64,000 bases of DNA from JASHVB01 sp963780805 (lineage in GTDB: Bacteria; Pseudomonadota; Alphaproteobacteria; Acetobacterales; Acetobacteraceae), in assembly GCA_963780805.1 (NCBI GenBank), contig CAWADP010000009.1, forward strand, positions 1,178,001 through 1,242,000, read 5' to 3'. The translations under genes were made by a program, and so were the position numbers. The notes below the pieces were generated by a model. That model made no database searches and was not told where the DNA came from. It saw nothing but the letters and a program-made list of their open reading frames with translations. Below, piece after piece: positions 17,245 to 25,957 of the stretch (its first letter is position 1; the number at the start of each line of letters is the position of its first letter).

Positions 17245-18096
17245 ATGGATTTCGCAGCAGCAATGTTCTTCACCGAGTATGCACTCAGCGCAACGGAGTT
17301 CGCCGTGGCGCTGGAAGAGCGTGGTTTCGAATCGGTCTGGGCACCGGAGCATTCGCACATTCCGCTGTCACGCCGCTCGCCGTTCCCGCCGGGCGGCGAC
17401 CTGCCGCGCAAATATGCCGAAGCGATGGACCCATTCGTCTCGCTGACCGCCGCGGCGGTGGTGACGCGGCGGCTGAAGCTGGGCACCGGGGTCTGCCTGG
17501 TGACGCAGCGCGATCCGATCCAGACCGCCAAGCTGGTGGCTTCCATCGACCAGGTGTCAGGCGGCCGCTTCCTGTTCGGCATCGGTGCGGGGTGGAATGC
17601 GGAGGAAATGGCCGACCACGGCACCAGCGACTTCAAATCCCGCTTCAAGCTGATGCGCGAGCGTGTCACCGCGATGCAGGCGATCTGGACGGAGACGGAG
17701 GCGGAATATCACGGCGAGCTTGTCGACTTCCCATCGATGCACGCCTGGCCCAAGCCGGTGCAGAAGCCGCATCCGCCAGTGATCGTGGGTGGCGCGTTCC
17801 CCTATGGCGCGCGTCGCGCGATTGCCTATAGCAACGGCTGGATTCCACATCGTGCGCGGCCGCAATACGACGATGTCAGCGCGTACATGCCGCAGTTCCG
17901 CACCATGGCGCAGGCAGCCGGACGCGATCCGGCGGACGTGCCGGTGACACTGTGGGGGCCGCCGCCGGATGCCGACACGCTACGGCGCTACCGCGACCTC
18001 GGCGTCGCCCGCGTCGTGGTCAGCCTGGAATCGGCGGGGCGGGACGCGGTGCTTCCCGTGCTCGATCGTTGGGTTGGCATCATGCGCGGCATTTGA
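17245..18096 (+). CDS. LLM-class (luciferase-like) flavin/F420-dependent oxidoreductase
   Basis: 283 residues from ATG 17245, after GAGGAGAAGTGGA. A single TIM-barrel domain with ERGFESVWAPEHSHIP, RLKLGTGVCLV, SGGRFLFGIGAGWNAEEM and PPVIVGGAFPYGARRA fits the bacterial luciferase-like family, in the subgroup often labelled TIGR03619/F420-dependent. Acetobacteraceae generally use FMN rather than F420, so cofactor is uncertain. It would oxygenate or reduce a small substrate in the cytoplasm. Its tight spacing behind the DUF1989 gene suggests a joint pathway, substrate unknown. Confidence 0.87.
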   Translation: MDFAAAMFFTEYALSATEFAVALEERGFESVWAPEHSHIPLSRRSPFPPGGDLPRKYAEAMDPFVSLTAAAVVTRRLKLGTGVCLVTQRDPIQTAKLVASIDQVSGGRFLFGIGAGWNAEEMADHGTSDFKSRFKLMRERVTAMQAIWTETEAEYHGELVDFPSMHAWPKPVQKPHPPVIVGGAFPYGARRAIAYSNGWIPHRARPQYDDVSAYMPQFRTMAQAAGRDPADVPVTLWGPPPDADTLRRYRDLGVARVVVSLESAGRDAVLPVLDRWVGIMRGI

Positions 18097-18254
18097 CGCC
18101 GCACTCCAAAGGTATGTGAGGCCCGATACCAAATTGGCGCTGACTTTTCGCGTGGGCCGCGTTTGGCACGGCCATGACACGGCCGCCGGCGGCGGGCGCG
18201 GCTGCCCAGCCAGAGAGTCAGTGCCAACGGCACTTCGCATCACGCGTAGCTGTA

Positions 18255-18412
18255 GTGCGGCCGCCAGCCTGCGGGCCCTTCCGGTAGTCTGCCACTTCCT
18301 GGGGCTCCGTGTCGGCGCGCACCTCCTGCATCTTTTTCCGCACCGCCGCGATTTGCTGGCGGTACGTGGCGAGTTGGCGGTTGCGGCCGCGGTACGGCTT
18401 GTCAGTCCTCAT
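18255..18412 (-). pseudogene. N-terminal remnant of a DUF899-type protein
   Basis: From ATG 18412 the minus frame reads MRTDKPYRG, then LATYRQQIAAVRKKMQEV and EPQEVADY, resembling the helical start of thioredoxin-like DUF899 proteins. After ADY the similarity ends and the frame runs into non-coding sequence. The start overlaps the stop of the preceding DUF899 fragment, showing that the two genes were once coupled. Confidence 0.45.
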
Positions 18413-18638
18413 ACCGGTCGTGCAGACGTACCCAGGCCATGTGCGGGCGAAACGCTTCGTCGTCACGTCCGTTTGGTACCAGATCGAGATAGTGGAATGC
18501 ACCGTTCATCACGTCCAACCCGCGCGAGTAGCAGGAATAGGTGTGGAACACAGTCCCGGCGGCATCGCGATAAAACACGGGGATGCCCGGCCGTTCCGTC
18601 ACCGACGACTTCAGCGGCGTAAGGGTTGCCGGGACCAT
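18402..18638 (-). pseudogene. C-terminal remnant of a DUF899 thioredoxin-like protein
   Basis: The frame contains RPGIPVFYRDAAGTVFHTYS, CYSRGLDVMNGAFHYLDLVP and MAWVRLHDRYED, the end of the DUF899 family. The thioredoxin-like core and its cysteines are missing, because similarity begins only at about 18,610. The open frame starts at an ATG (18638) that cannot be the original start. With the following fragment it marks a deletion that removed most of a two-gene unit. Confidence 0.65.
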
Positions 18639-18911
18639 GCCACGATATTATCAATCAAGCAGCTGACTGTCGATTTGTCAGTTGACGGTTCCAGCAGTTC
18701 GAATTTCGCCGCCGAGGCACCGCCCTATCCGTCGTGGCCAGGCTTGACAGCATTGCCGTCGGACCAGCGCAGGCATAGGAGAATCAGAACTCGCCGTCCC
18801 GCGACCGAGTGGCGTTGGGGAAGGGCGAGTTTCGTCCGCTACTTTGGCCCTGTAGCAGCACCCAATTTGCCGGGGCAAGCTCGTATCAATCGCAGATCGG
18901 GAGGCCCGGAC

Positions 18912-19982
18912 ATGCTGTCGCGCCGCAAGATAACAGGCGCCTTATGCGGCCTTCTCGCGCCCTTCGACTGGACCTCCGGGGCGCTGGCGCAGAGCCAGCC
19001 GCGATATCCCGGGGCCGCATGGGACGAGGTGCCGCTGTCGCAATCCGGCTGGTCGGCGCAGCGGCTTGACATAGCGCGGGACTATTCGCACGCCAAAGGC
19101 TCTGCCGCGGTCGTTGTGGTGCAGCATGGCGCAGTCGTGGCGTCCTGGGGCGACACCGCGACCAACCTGCTGCTGAACTCCGCGCGCAAGAGCTTGCTCA
19201 GCGCGCTGATGGGCATCGCGGTCGGCAACGGCCAGGTGCATCTGGACGATACGCTGGCACGGCTCGGCATCGACGACATTCCGCCCGCGCTGACCGAGGC
19301 GGAGAAGCAGGCCACGGTGCGCGACCTGCTGGAGGCGCGGTCCGGCGTCTACCACGACGCCAATTACGAAACCCCCTCGATGCGGTTGCTACGCCCGGCG
19401 CGCGGCAGCCATCCGCATGGCACCTATTGGTACTACAACAACTGGGACTTCAATGCGCTCGGCGCGATCTACGAGCATGCGACCGGTACCCCGATCTTCA
19501 CCGCATTCGCACAGCGAATCGCCGCACCGATCGGCATGCAGGATTTCAACGCGGCGCAATGCCGGTATTCCGGCGGCGCCAACTCGCGGTATCCCGCCTA
19601 TTTGTTCTACGCCTCGGCCCGCGATCTGGCGCGGTTCGGCCTGCTTATGCTGCGCATGGGGCGATGGCAGGATCGGCAGATCATTCCCGCCGACTGGGTG
19701 CAGGAGAGTACGCGGCCTTATTCCATGACGAATCGAGATACCGGATACGCCTATCTTTGGTGGACGCTGGCGCCGGGTGGGACGTCGAGGGTGAAGGCGC
19801 CGCCCGGCACCTACTGGGCCGAGGGCAACGGCGGTCAGGTCGTGTTCGTCGTGCCGGCCTATGACCTCGTGATCGTGCACCTGGCGCGGTTCGAGTCCGA
19901 CGCTCCGGGCCGCAACGGAATGGGGGTCTCGAGCGTGTTGAAGCTCATGGAGGTCATCCAGGCGGCGCGCCCCGGGCAATAG
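18912..19982 (+). CDS. Exported serine hydrolase, class C beta-lactamase fold
   Basis: 356 residues from ATG 18912 behind GGGAGGCCCGGAC. The N-terminus MLSRRKITGALCGLLAP, ending in ALAQ, looks like a signal peptide, perhaps Tat-type because of the paired arginines. The nucleophile motif S-x-x-K is S90-A-R-K93 in LNSARKSLL; the second motif is YYNN near residue 176, and a GNGG segment stands where KTG normally lies. It is related to 6-aminohexanoate-oligomer hydrolase (NylB)-like and esterase EstB-like proteins more than to resistance enzymes. It would work in the periplasm on amides or esters. No neighbours inform the substrate. Confidence 0.83.
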   Translation: MLSRRKITGALCGLLAPFDWTSGALAQSQPRYPGAAWDEVPLSQSGWSAQRLDIARDYSHAKGSAAVVVVQHGAVVASWGDTATNLLLNSARKSLLSALMGIAVGNGQVHLDDTLARLGIDDIPPALTEAEKQATVRDLLEARSGVYHDANYETPSMRLLRPARGSHPHGTYWYYNNWDFNALGAIYEHATGTPIFTAFAQRIAAPIGMQDFNAAQCRYSGGANSRYPAYLFYASARDLARFGLLMLRMGRWQDRQIIPADWVQESTRPYSMTNRDTGYAYLWWTLAPGGTSRVKAPPGTYWAEGNGGQVVFVVPAYDLVIVHLARFESDAPGRNGMGVSSVLKLMEVIQAARPGQ

Positions 19983-20067
19983 GCGTTGACGATTGCATGG
20001 CGGTCAGCGGCTGCGGCCCGCTTGGCGCCGTTGGCAGCAGCGGAGCGCCATCCCAACATATACCCGC

Positions 20068-21732
20068 ATGATCGCCTTCGCTGAACTCCTGGAGCGCCTG
20101 GTCTTCACTCCCGCCCGCAACGCCAAGATCGCGCTGCTGCGACGCTACTTCTCCGCCCAGCCGGACCCGGACCGCGGCATCGGTCTCGCCGCCATCACCG
20201 GCGAGCTTGCGTTCACTGCCGCCAAGCCCGGCCTGATCCGCGAACTCGCCGCCGCCCGTACCGACCCGGTACTCTTCGAATGGTCCTACGACTATGTCGG
20301 CGACCTGGCCGAGACGGTCGCGCTGATGTGGCCCGCCGCCCCGACCAACGCCGCCCCGCCGCGCCTCGCCGACGTGGTGGAGGCGCTGGAGACCGCCCCC
20401 AAAGCTAGCCTGCCGAGCCTGGTCGGGGGCTGGCTCGACGCCTCCGACGCCTCCACCCGGCTGGCGTTGCTGAAACTGATCACCGGCGGGCTGCGTGTCG
20501 GCGCCTCCGCCCGGCTGGCGAAGATCGCGCTGGCGGAGATCGGCGGCGTCCACCCGGACGAGGTGGAGGAGGTATGGCACGGCCTCGCCCCGCCCTACCT
20601 GCCCTTGTTCGCCTGGCTGGAGGGCCGAGCGCCCCGCCCCGATCCGGCCGAACAGCCGGTGTTCCGTCCGCCGATGCTGGCGCATCCGCTGGAGGTGGCG
20701 GACCTCGACGCCCTCCGGCCGGAGGACTGGCGCGCCGAATGGAAGTGGGACGGCATCCGCGTGCAGATGGTGGCCACCGCGGGCGGGCGGCGCCTCTATT
20801 CGCGCGGCGCCGATGACATCTCCGCGGCGTTCCCCGAGATCGTCGAGGCCATGGAATTCCACGCCGTGCTGGATGGGGAGTTGCTGGTGATCCGCGATGG
20901 CCCCGCGGGAGGTCCGGGGGGACACCCGGGGGGACATTCAGGGGGACAAATCGTGGCGCCGTTCGGCGATCTGCAGCAGCGGCTGAACCGCAAGGGTGTG
21001 ACGGCCAAGATGATGCACGACTTTCCCGTCGGCGTCCGCCTCTACGACATATTGTTCGACGGTACCGAGGACGTGCGCCCGCTGTCCTTCGATGACCGCC
21101 GCGCCCGACTGGAGGCGTGGTACGCGCGCACCCGCCCCGCCCGCATGGATCTGTCGGAACTGATCAGCTTCCAGTCCCTGGATGAACTGACGGCGCTGCG
21201 GGACGGTGCGAGGGCGGCCTCGATCGAGGGCCTGATGCTGAAGCGCCGCGATGCCGCCTATGTGCCGGGTCGGGTAAAGGGTCTGTGGTGGAAGTGGAAA
21301 CGCGATCCGCTGACGATCGATGCGGTGTTGATGTACGCGCAACGAGGCCACGGCAAGCGCAGCAGCTTTTACTCCGACTACACGTTCGGCCTGTGGCGCG
21401 ACAACGGCGCGGGAGAGGCCGAGCTGGTGCCGGTGGGCAAGGCCTATTTCGGCTTCACAGACCAGGAGCTGGCGTTCCTCGACCGCTGGATTCGCAACCA
21501 CACGGTGGGGCGGTTCGGACCGGTGCGGGAGGTGGAGAAGGCGCTTGTGCTGGAAGTGGCCTTCGATGCCGCGCAACTTTCCAACCGGCACAAATCGGGC
21601 GTGGCGCTGCGATTTCCGCGCATCGCGCGGATCCGGACCGACAAGCCGGCAGCAGAGGCAGACCGGCTGGACAGCCTGATGGCGCTGGTAGAGGGCAGCG
21701 TGGCGGGCGCGCCTGCGCTGGTCCCGGCATAA
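20068..21732 (+). CDS. ATP-dependent DNA ligase (LigB-type)
   Basis: 554 residues from ATG 20068. An N-terminal all-helical DNA-binding domain (~1-200; LLERLVFTPARNAKIALL, ITGGLRVGASARLA) precedes the adenylation domain whose lysine is K226 in EWKWDGIRVQ, and a C-terminal OB fold (VEKALVLEVAFD, KSGVALRFPR). These are the hallmarks of bacterial accessory ligases that act in repair beside NAD-dependent LigA, often with a Lhr-like helicase and an mRNA-3'-end-type exonuclease; neither is adjacent here. Around residue 280-293 there is a Gly/His-rich insertion. Confidence 0.9.
   Translation: MIAFAELLERLVFTPARNAKIALLRRYFSAQPDPDRGIGLAAITGELAFTAAKPGLIRELAAARTDPVLFEWSYDYVGDLAETVALMWPAAPTNAAPPRLADVVEALETAPKASLPSLVGGWLDASDASTRLALLKLITGGLRVGASARLAKIALAEIGGVHPDEVEEVWHGLAPPYLPLFAWLEGRAPRPDPAEQPVFRPPMLAHPLEVADLDALRPEDWRAEWKWDGIRVQMVATAGGRRLYSRGADDISAAFPEIVEAMEFHAVLDGELLVIRDGPAGGPGGHPGGHSGGQIVAPFGDLQQRLNRKGVTAKMMHDFPVGVRLYDILFDGTEDVRPLSFDDRRARLEAWYARTRPARMDLSELISFQSLDELTALRDGARAASIEGLMLKRRDAAYVPGRVKGLWWKWKRDPLTIDAVLMYAQRGHGKRSSFYSDYTFGLWRDNGAGEAELVPVGKAYFGFTDQELAFLDRWIRNHTVGRFGPVREVEKALVLEVAFDAAQLSNRHKSGVALRFPRIARIRTDKPAAEADRLDSLMALVEGSVAGAPALVPA
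20907..20948 (+). repeat. 12-bp tandem repeat inside the DNA ligase gene
   Basis: About three units of a GGGGGACA-centred 12-bp repeat, in frame, coding GGPGGHPGGHSGGQ. It lies in a surface loop between the adenylation motifs and does not interrupt the frame. Confidence 0.7.
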
Positions 21733-21858
21733 ACAACCGAGTGCCGCTTCGTCGCTTCGCTCCTCGTCATGACACGAGGGACGAGGGACGGTCGCTCCAC
21801 GCAATGATACGAGCGACGGTCACGTCTCGCAATGACACGAGGGACAGGCGGCAAATCT

Positions 21859-22782
21859 CTAGCGCACCGTCAGCACCAGCTTGCCGCGCAGATGACGACC
21901 CTCACTGACGCGATGCGCCGCCGCGGTGTCCGCCAGCTTGTAGAGCGTGATCGGTGGCGGCTTGACCGCGCCGGCCTCCAGCAGTTCGACCATCCGCATC
22001 AGGTGCGCCCGATCGCGCGCGACGGCGGGCCGCAGAGTCTGCACATCGCTCCTGCCAGGCTTGAAGCCCTCTGGGGCCGGTGCAACAAACACCATCCGAC
22101 CGCCCGGCTTCAGCACCGCATAGCAGCCGGGCCGCACATCGCCCCCGACGGTATCGAACACCACATCGCAGCCGCTGACCGTCTTGCTGAAGTCCTCGGT
22201 GCGGTAATCGATCGCCCGGTCGGCCCCCAGCCCACGGACATAGTCGAGATTGCCGGCGCTCGCAGTGGTGATCACCGTCGCGCCGATATGCTTCGCGAGC
22301 TGGATGGCAAAGCCCGCCACGCCGCCGGCACCGCCGGTGATCAGGATGGTCTCACCGCGACACAGCTTCGCGGTGTCCCCCAGCGCCCACTCCGCGGTGA
22401 TGCTGATCAGGGCCATGGCGGCGGCTTCGGCATGGTTCAACCGGTCGGGCTTACGGGCGATGATGGCGGCCTTGATCGCCAGCTTCTCGGCGTAGGCGCC
22501 TTCCTTGCCGGCATCCAGCACGCCGAATACCGGATCGCCGACGGCGAAGTCAGTTACCCCGGCGCCAAGGGCGCTCACCACGCCCGAGAAATCGCGGCCC
22601 AGGATGTAGGGGAACCGCAGCTTGCTGTCGTAGCTGCCCAGCCGCACCTTGTAGTCGGCCGCGTTGACGCTGGCGGCGTGAACGTCAACGACCACCTCGC
22701 CCGGCCCGGCAAGCGGGTCGTGTGCATCGCCGATCACCAGCTTCTCCGGCCCGCCATGGGCGGTCAAAAGCATTGCTTTCAT
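21859..22782 (-). CDS. NAD(P)-dependent quinone-oxidoreductase-like MDR enzyme
   Basis: 307 residues from ATG 22782, after GGAGGCGAACG. It is a zinc-free medium-chain dehydrogenase/reductase: GroES-like half with VHAASVNAADYKVRLG and ILGRDFSGVVSALG, and a Rossmann half with ILITGGAGGVAGFAIQLAKHIGA. The catalytic zinc ligands are absent, as in QOR and enoyl reductases. It would use NADPH to reduce quinones or activated alkenes in the cytoplasm. Substrate unknown; single gene, convergent with the DNA ligase. Confidence 0.88.
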   Translation of the reverse strand: MKAMLLTAHGGPEKLVIGDAHDPLAGPGEVVVDVHAASVNAADYKVRLGSYDSKLRFPYILGRDFSGVVSALGAGVTDFAVGDPVFGVLDAGKEGAYAEKLAIKAAIIARKPDRLNHAEAAAMALISITAEWALGDTAKLCRGETILITGGAGGVAGFAIQLAKHIGATVITTASAGNLDYVRGLGADRAIDYRTEDFSKTVSGCDVVFDTVGGDVRPGCYAVLKPGGRMVFVAPAPEGFKPGRSDVQTLRPAVARDRAHLMRMVELLEAGAVKPPPITLYKLADTAAAHRVSEGRHLRGKLVLTVR

Positions 22783-23072
22783 CGTTCGCCTCCTCCGTGC
22801 GTCATCCGTTTCGTTCGAGTGAGCCGCAGTGGCTTCTTTTCTCACGAAGCTAAAGTCAAGGACAAGGCGAGGGGTCACCAAGACCGCGTGCCGGACCGAT
22901 CGCCCTGGGCCCCTCCGAACCAGTGATTTTTACTTCGTGGTGCCTCGCTTGGCCCGTTACTGAATCTTTGTGAGAACCAGAAACTGCCGCGGTCCGCGCC
23001 GGCCTGCCAACGGTCCCCGGTCTCGGATAACCCCCCTTGGCAGCCCCCATCGCCAAGACCCACATTCCCACC
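22783..23072. other. Divergent regulatory region
   Basis: 290 bp between the divergent oxidoreductase and iscS genes, without coding sequence. It should hold both promoters, but I cannot place them with confidence. Confidence 0.4.
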
Positions 23073-24242
23073 ATGAACGACCAGCCGCTCCGCCCCAACC
23101 GCCCCGTCTACCTGGACAACCAGGCGACCACGCGCTGCGACCCGCGCGTGCTGGACGCCATGCTGCCGTTCTTCACCGAACGCTACGGCAACCCTCACAG
23201 CGTCGAGCACGCGATGGGCAACGACGCCGAAGCGGCAGTGGAGAACGCGCGAGGGCAGGTCGCCGCGCTGGTCGGCGCCGACGTGAAGGAGATCGTGTTC
23301 ACCTCCGGTGCCACCGAGAGCAACAACATCGCCATCAAGGGCGCGGCCCGCTTCGCCGTCCGCATGGGCAACGAGCGCCGCCGCGTCGTCACCGTCGCCA
23401 CCGAGCATAAGTGTGTGCTGGAATCGGTCGCCGACCTGGCCGACGAGGGTTTTGCCCCCGTCTTCCTGCCAGTTCGCCCCGACGGCTTGCTGGATCCTGC
23501 CACCCTGCGCGACGCCCTGGCCACACCCACGCTGCTGGTCAGCATCATGGCGGTGAACAACGAGATCGGTGTGATACAGGACATTCCCGCGCTCGCCGCC
23601 ATCGCCAAGGACGCCGGCGCCCTGTTCCACACCGACATCGCCCAGGCGGTGGGAAAAATCCCGCTGGATCTGACCGGTTGGCATGTCGATCTCGCCTCCA
23701 TCTCCGGCCACAAGGTCTACGGCCCCAAGGGCGTCGGCGCCCTGTTCGTGCGCCGCCGCCCACGGGTCCGCCTCGCGCCGCTGTTCTCCGGCGGCGGGCA
23801 GGAGCGCGGGCTGCGCTCCGGCACCCTGCCCGCGCCGCTGGTCGTCGGCCTGGGAGAGGCGGCCCGCCTGGCGCAAGGCGAGGTGGCGGAAGAAACCGCC
23901 CGCATCGCCGCCCTTCGTGCCCGGCTGCTGGACCGCCTGTGCCGGGACATCCCCGGCATCGCGGTGAATGGCAGCATGGATGCCCGCATCGCCGGCAACC
24001 TGAACCTGACGTTTCCTGCCACCTCCGCCGCCGACCTGATGGCCCGCGCGCCTGAGCTCTGCGTCTCCACCGGTTCCGCATGCTCGTCGGCGGCCATCGA
24101 GCCGTCCTACGTGCTGCGCGCCCTCGGCCTGTCCGATGACGCGGCTGCGCGCACCTTGCGCATCGGGATTGGACGCTTTACGTCGCCCGCCGATATCGAC
24201 TACGCGGCGGCGGCGTTGGCTGCGGCGCATGCCGGTGCGTAA
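23073..24242 (+). CDS. iscS: Cysteine desulfurase
   Basis: 389 residues from ATG 23073. The PLP-binding lysine is K214 in SISGHKVYGPKG, and the mobile-loop cysteine is C337 in STGSACSSAAIEPSYVL, the class-I (IscS/NifS) loop. YLDNQATTRCDPRVL opens the protein and ATEHKCVLE carries the substrate-site residues. It removes sulfur from cysteine as a persulfide for Fe-S clusters and tRNA thiolation. Ferredoxin and mnmA follow within 600 bp on the same strand, which fits a sulfur-relay unit. IscU, HscA and IscR genes are not adjacent. Confidence 0.93.
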   Translation: MNDQPLRPNRPVYLDNQATTRCDPRVLDAMLPFFTERYGNPHSVEHAMGNDAEAAVENARGQVAALVGADVKEIVFTSGATESNNIAIKGAARFAVRMGNERRRVVTVATEHKCVLESVADLADEGFAPVFLPVRPDGLLDPATLRDALATPTLLVSIMAVNNEIGVIQDIPALAAIAKDAGALFHTDIAQAVGKIPLDLTGWHVDLASISGHKVYGPKGVGALFVRRRPRVRLAPLFSGGGQERGLRSGTLPAPLVVGLGEAARLAQGEVAEETARIAALRARLLDRLCRDIPGIAVNGSMDARIAGNLNLTFPATSAADLMARAPELCVSTGSACSSAAIEPSYVLRALGLSDDAAARTLRIGIGRFTSPADIDYAAAALAAAHAGA

Positions 24243-24254
24243 CGGCCTCCCTCC

Positions 24255-24380
24255 GCCGTCATGGCCGGGCTTGACCCGGCCATCTACGCTCTGCTGACCG
24301 GGTGGCTGCGGCCCGGGCCGAGCCCGATCCAGCCGGGTAGATGGGTGGGTCAAGCCCGGCCATGACTATGCCGGCCATGA
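24255..24380. repeat. Intergenic hairpin repeats with TCATGGCCGGGCTTGACC core
   Basis: The stretch reads TCATGGCCGGGCTTGACCCGG ... (first arm 24,259-24,283) and later GTGGGTCAAGCCCGGCCATGA (second arm ~24,344-24,365), complementary over about 20 bases, followed by another GCCGGCCATGACTA. It is a palindromic intergenic repeat between iscS and the ferredoxin gene and could affect their relative expression. Confidence 0.65.
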
Positions 24381-24416
24381 CTATAATTGTGTGGCCTTGA
24401 AGGATTTCTCCCCCGC

Positions 24417-24749
24417 ATGCCGAAGATGACCTTCATCGAGCGCGACGGTACCCACCGCGAGGTCGATGCCCCTCTCGGGTTGTCGGTGCTGGAGATCGCC
24501 CACAAGCACAACGTCGATATCGAGGGCGCCTGCGAGGGTTCCCTCGCATGCTCCACCTGCCACGTCATTGTGGACAAGGCGTGGTTCAAGAAGCTGGCGG
24601 GCCCGACCGAGGACGAAGAGGACATGCTCGACCTCGCCTTCGGCCTGGCCGAGACCTCCCGCCTCGGCTGCCAGATCGTGATGACGCCGGAACTGGACGG
24701 CCTGGTGGTGAAGCTGCCGGCAGGCACCCGCAACATGCTGAACGGCTGA
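24417..24749 (+). CDS. fdx: [2Fe-2S] ferredoxin, ISC type
   Basis: 110 residues from ATG 24417. The four cluster cysteines are C39, C45, C48 (EGACEGSLACSTCHV) and C85 (RLGCQIV), the spacing of adrenodoxin/ISC ferredoxins. EDEEDMLDLAFG is the acidic recognition helix. It supplies electrons for Fe-S cluster assembly with IscS and probably for other oxidoreductases. It lies between iscS and mnmA; the mnmA start follows 6 bp after its stop. Confidence 0.93.
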   Translation: MPKMTFIERDGTHREVDAPLGLSVLEIAHKHNVDIEGACEGSLACSTCHVIVDKAWFKKLAGPTEDEEDMLDLAFGLAETSRLGCQIVMTPELDGLVVKLPAGTRNMLNG

Positions 24750-24755
24750 CAGGCG

Positions 24756-25820
24756 ATGCGTATCGTGGTCGCCATGTCGGGCGGGGTGGACAGTTCCACC
24801 GTCGCCGGCCTGCTGCGGGAAGCCGGGCACGATGTGATCGGCATTACGCTGCAGCTCTACGACCATGGCGCGGCGACCGGGCGGAAGGGCGCCTGCTGCG
24901 CCGGGCAGGACATCCATGACGCACGCCGCGTGGCGGACCGGCTGGACATCCCGCACTACGTGATCGACGCCGAGGACCGCTTCGCCCGCGCGGTGATCGC
25001 CGATTTCGCCGACAGCTACGCCGCCGGCGAGACCCCCGTGCCCTGCGTGCGCTGCAACCAGACGGTGAAGTTCACCGACCTGACGGCCATGGCGCGCAGC
25101 CTGGGTGCGGAGCGGTTGGCGACCGGTCACTACGTCCGCCGCATCGACCGCCCGGATGGGCCCGAACTGCACCGCGCCGTCGACCCCGCCCGCGACCAGA
25201 GCTGGTTCCTGTTCGCCACCACGACGGAGCAATTGGCGTTCTGCGACTTCCCGCTGGGGGGCATGCCGGACAAGCAGGCGGTACGCGCGGTGGCCGAACG
25301 GCTGGGCCTGCCGGTCGCGGCCAAGCCGGACAGCCAGGACATCTGCTTCGTGCCCAGCGGCGTCTACGCCGACGTGGTGGCGCGGCTGCGGCCCGACGCC
25401 GCGTTCCCCGGCGACATCGTCAGCAGCGACGGTAGGATCCTGGGGCGCCATGATGGCATCGCACGTTACACGATAGGGCAGGGGAAGCGGCTGGGCCTCG
25501 CGGCGATGGACCGCGGCCAGCGCCAGGTGGTGGTGGCCACCGAGCCCGGCACGCGGCGTGTCATCGTCGGCCCCCGGGATACCGGCACCGACACAGTGCG
25601 TCTGCGTGAGGTCAACTGGCTGGTGCCGCCGCCGGAGGACGGCCTGCGCTGCCAGGTCAAGCTGCGCGCCCGCGAGGAACCGCATGGCGCCACGGTGCAG
25701 GCAACCCCGGACGGCGCCGAGGTGCACCTGGACTCGCCCGCCCTGCCGGCTCCCGGACAGGCCTGTGTATTCTATGACGGCGGCCGCGTCCTGGGCGGTG
25801 GTTTCATTCGGCGGACGTGA
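24756..25820 (+). CDS. mnmA: tRNA-specific 2-thiouridylase
   Basis: 354 residues from ATG 24756. The PP-loop is SGGVDSS (residues 8-14), the catalytic cysteine is C100 in PCVRCNQTVKF, and its partner is C197 in SQDICFVP; GKRLGL and the C-terminal beta-barrel are present. It adenylates U34 of tRNA-Lys/Glu/Gln and replaces oxygen by sulfur delivered from IscS via relay proteins. The gene is 6 bp behind fdx and in one operon with iscS, so sulfur donor and user are made together. Confidence 0.95.
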   Translation: MRIVVAMSGGVDSSTVAGLLREAGHDVIGITLQLYDHGAATGRKGACCAGQDIHDARRVADRLDIPHYVIDAEDRFARAVIADFADSYAAGETPVPCVRCNQTVKFTDLTAMARSLGAERLATGHYVRRIDRPDGPELHRAVDPARDQSWFLFATTTEQLAFCDFPLGGMPDKQAVRAVAERLGLPVAAKPDSQDICFVPSGVYADVVARLRPDAAFPGDIVSSDGRILGRHDGIARYTIGQGKRLGLAAMDRGQRQVVVATEPGTRRVIVGPRDTGTDTVRLREVNWLVPPPEDGLRCQVKLRAREEPHGATVQATPDGAEVHLDSPALPAPGQACVFYDGGRVLGGGFIRRT

Positions 25821-25836
25821 ACCGCGCCCCTTGTGG

Positions 25837-25918
25837 GAGGGGGAAGCCTTCTCCTCCGAGCGCCGTTTCATTCAGCCGCAGGTCGGCCGCCTGGCCTCTG
25901 GGCAACTCGCAATGACAG
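25837..25918. repeat. 82-bp dispersed repeat, copy 1
   Basis: Begins GAGGGGGAAGCCTTCTCC and ends AACTCGCAATGACAG. A copy of the same length at 42,358-42,439 differs at only about five positions. It follows the mnmA stop codon. Confidence 0.9.
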
Positions 25919-25957
25919 AGTGCATGACACGCTCGCAATGACACGAGGGAGAGCCCC

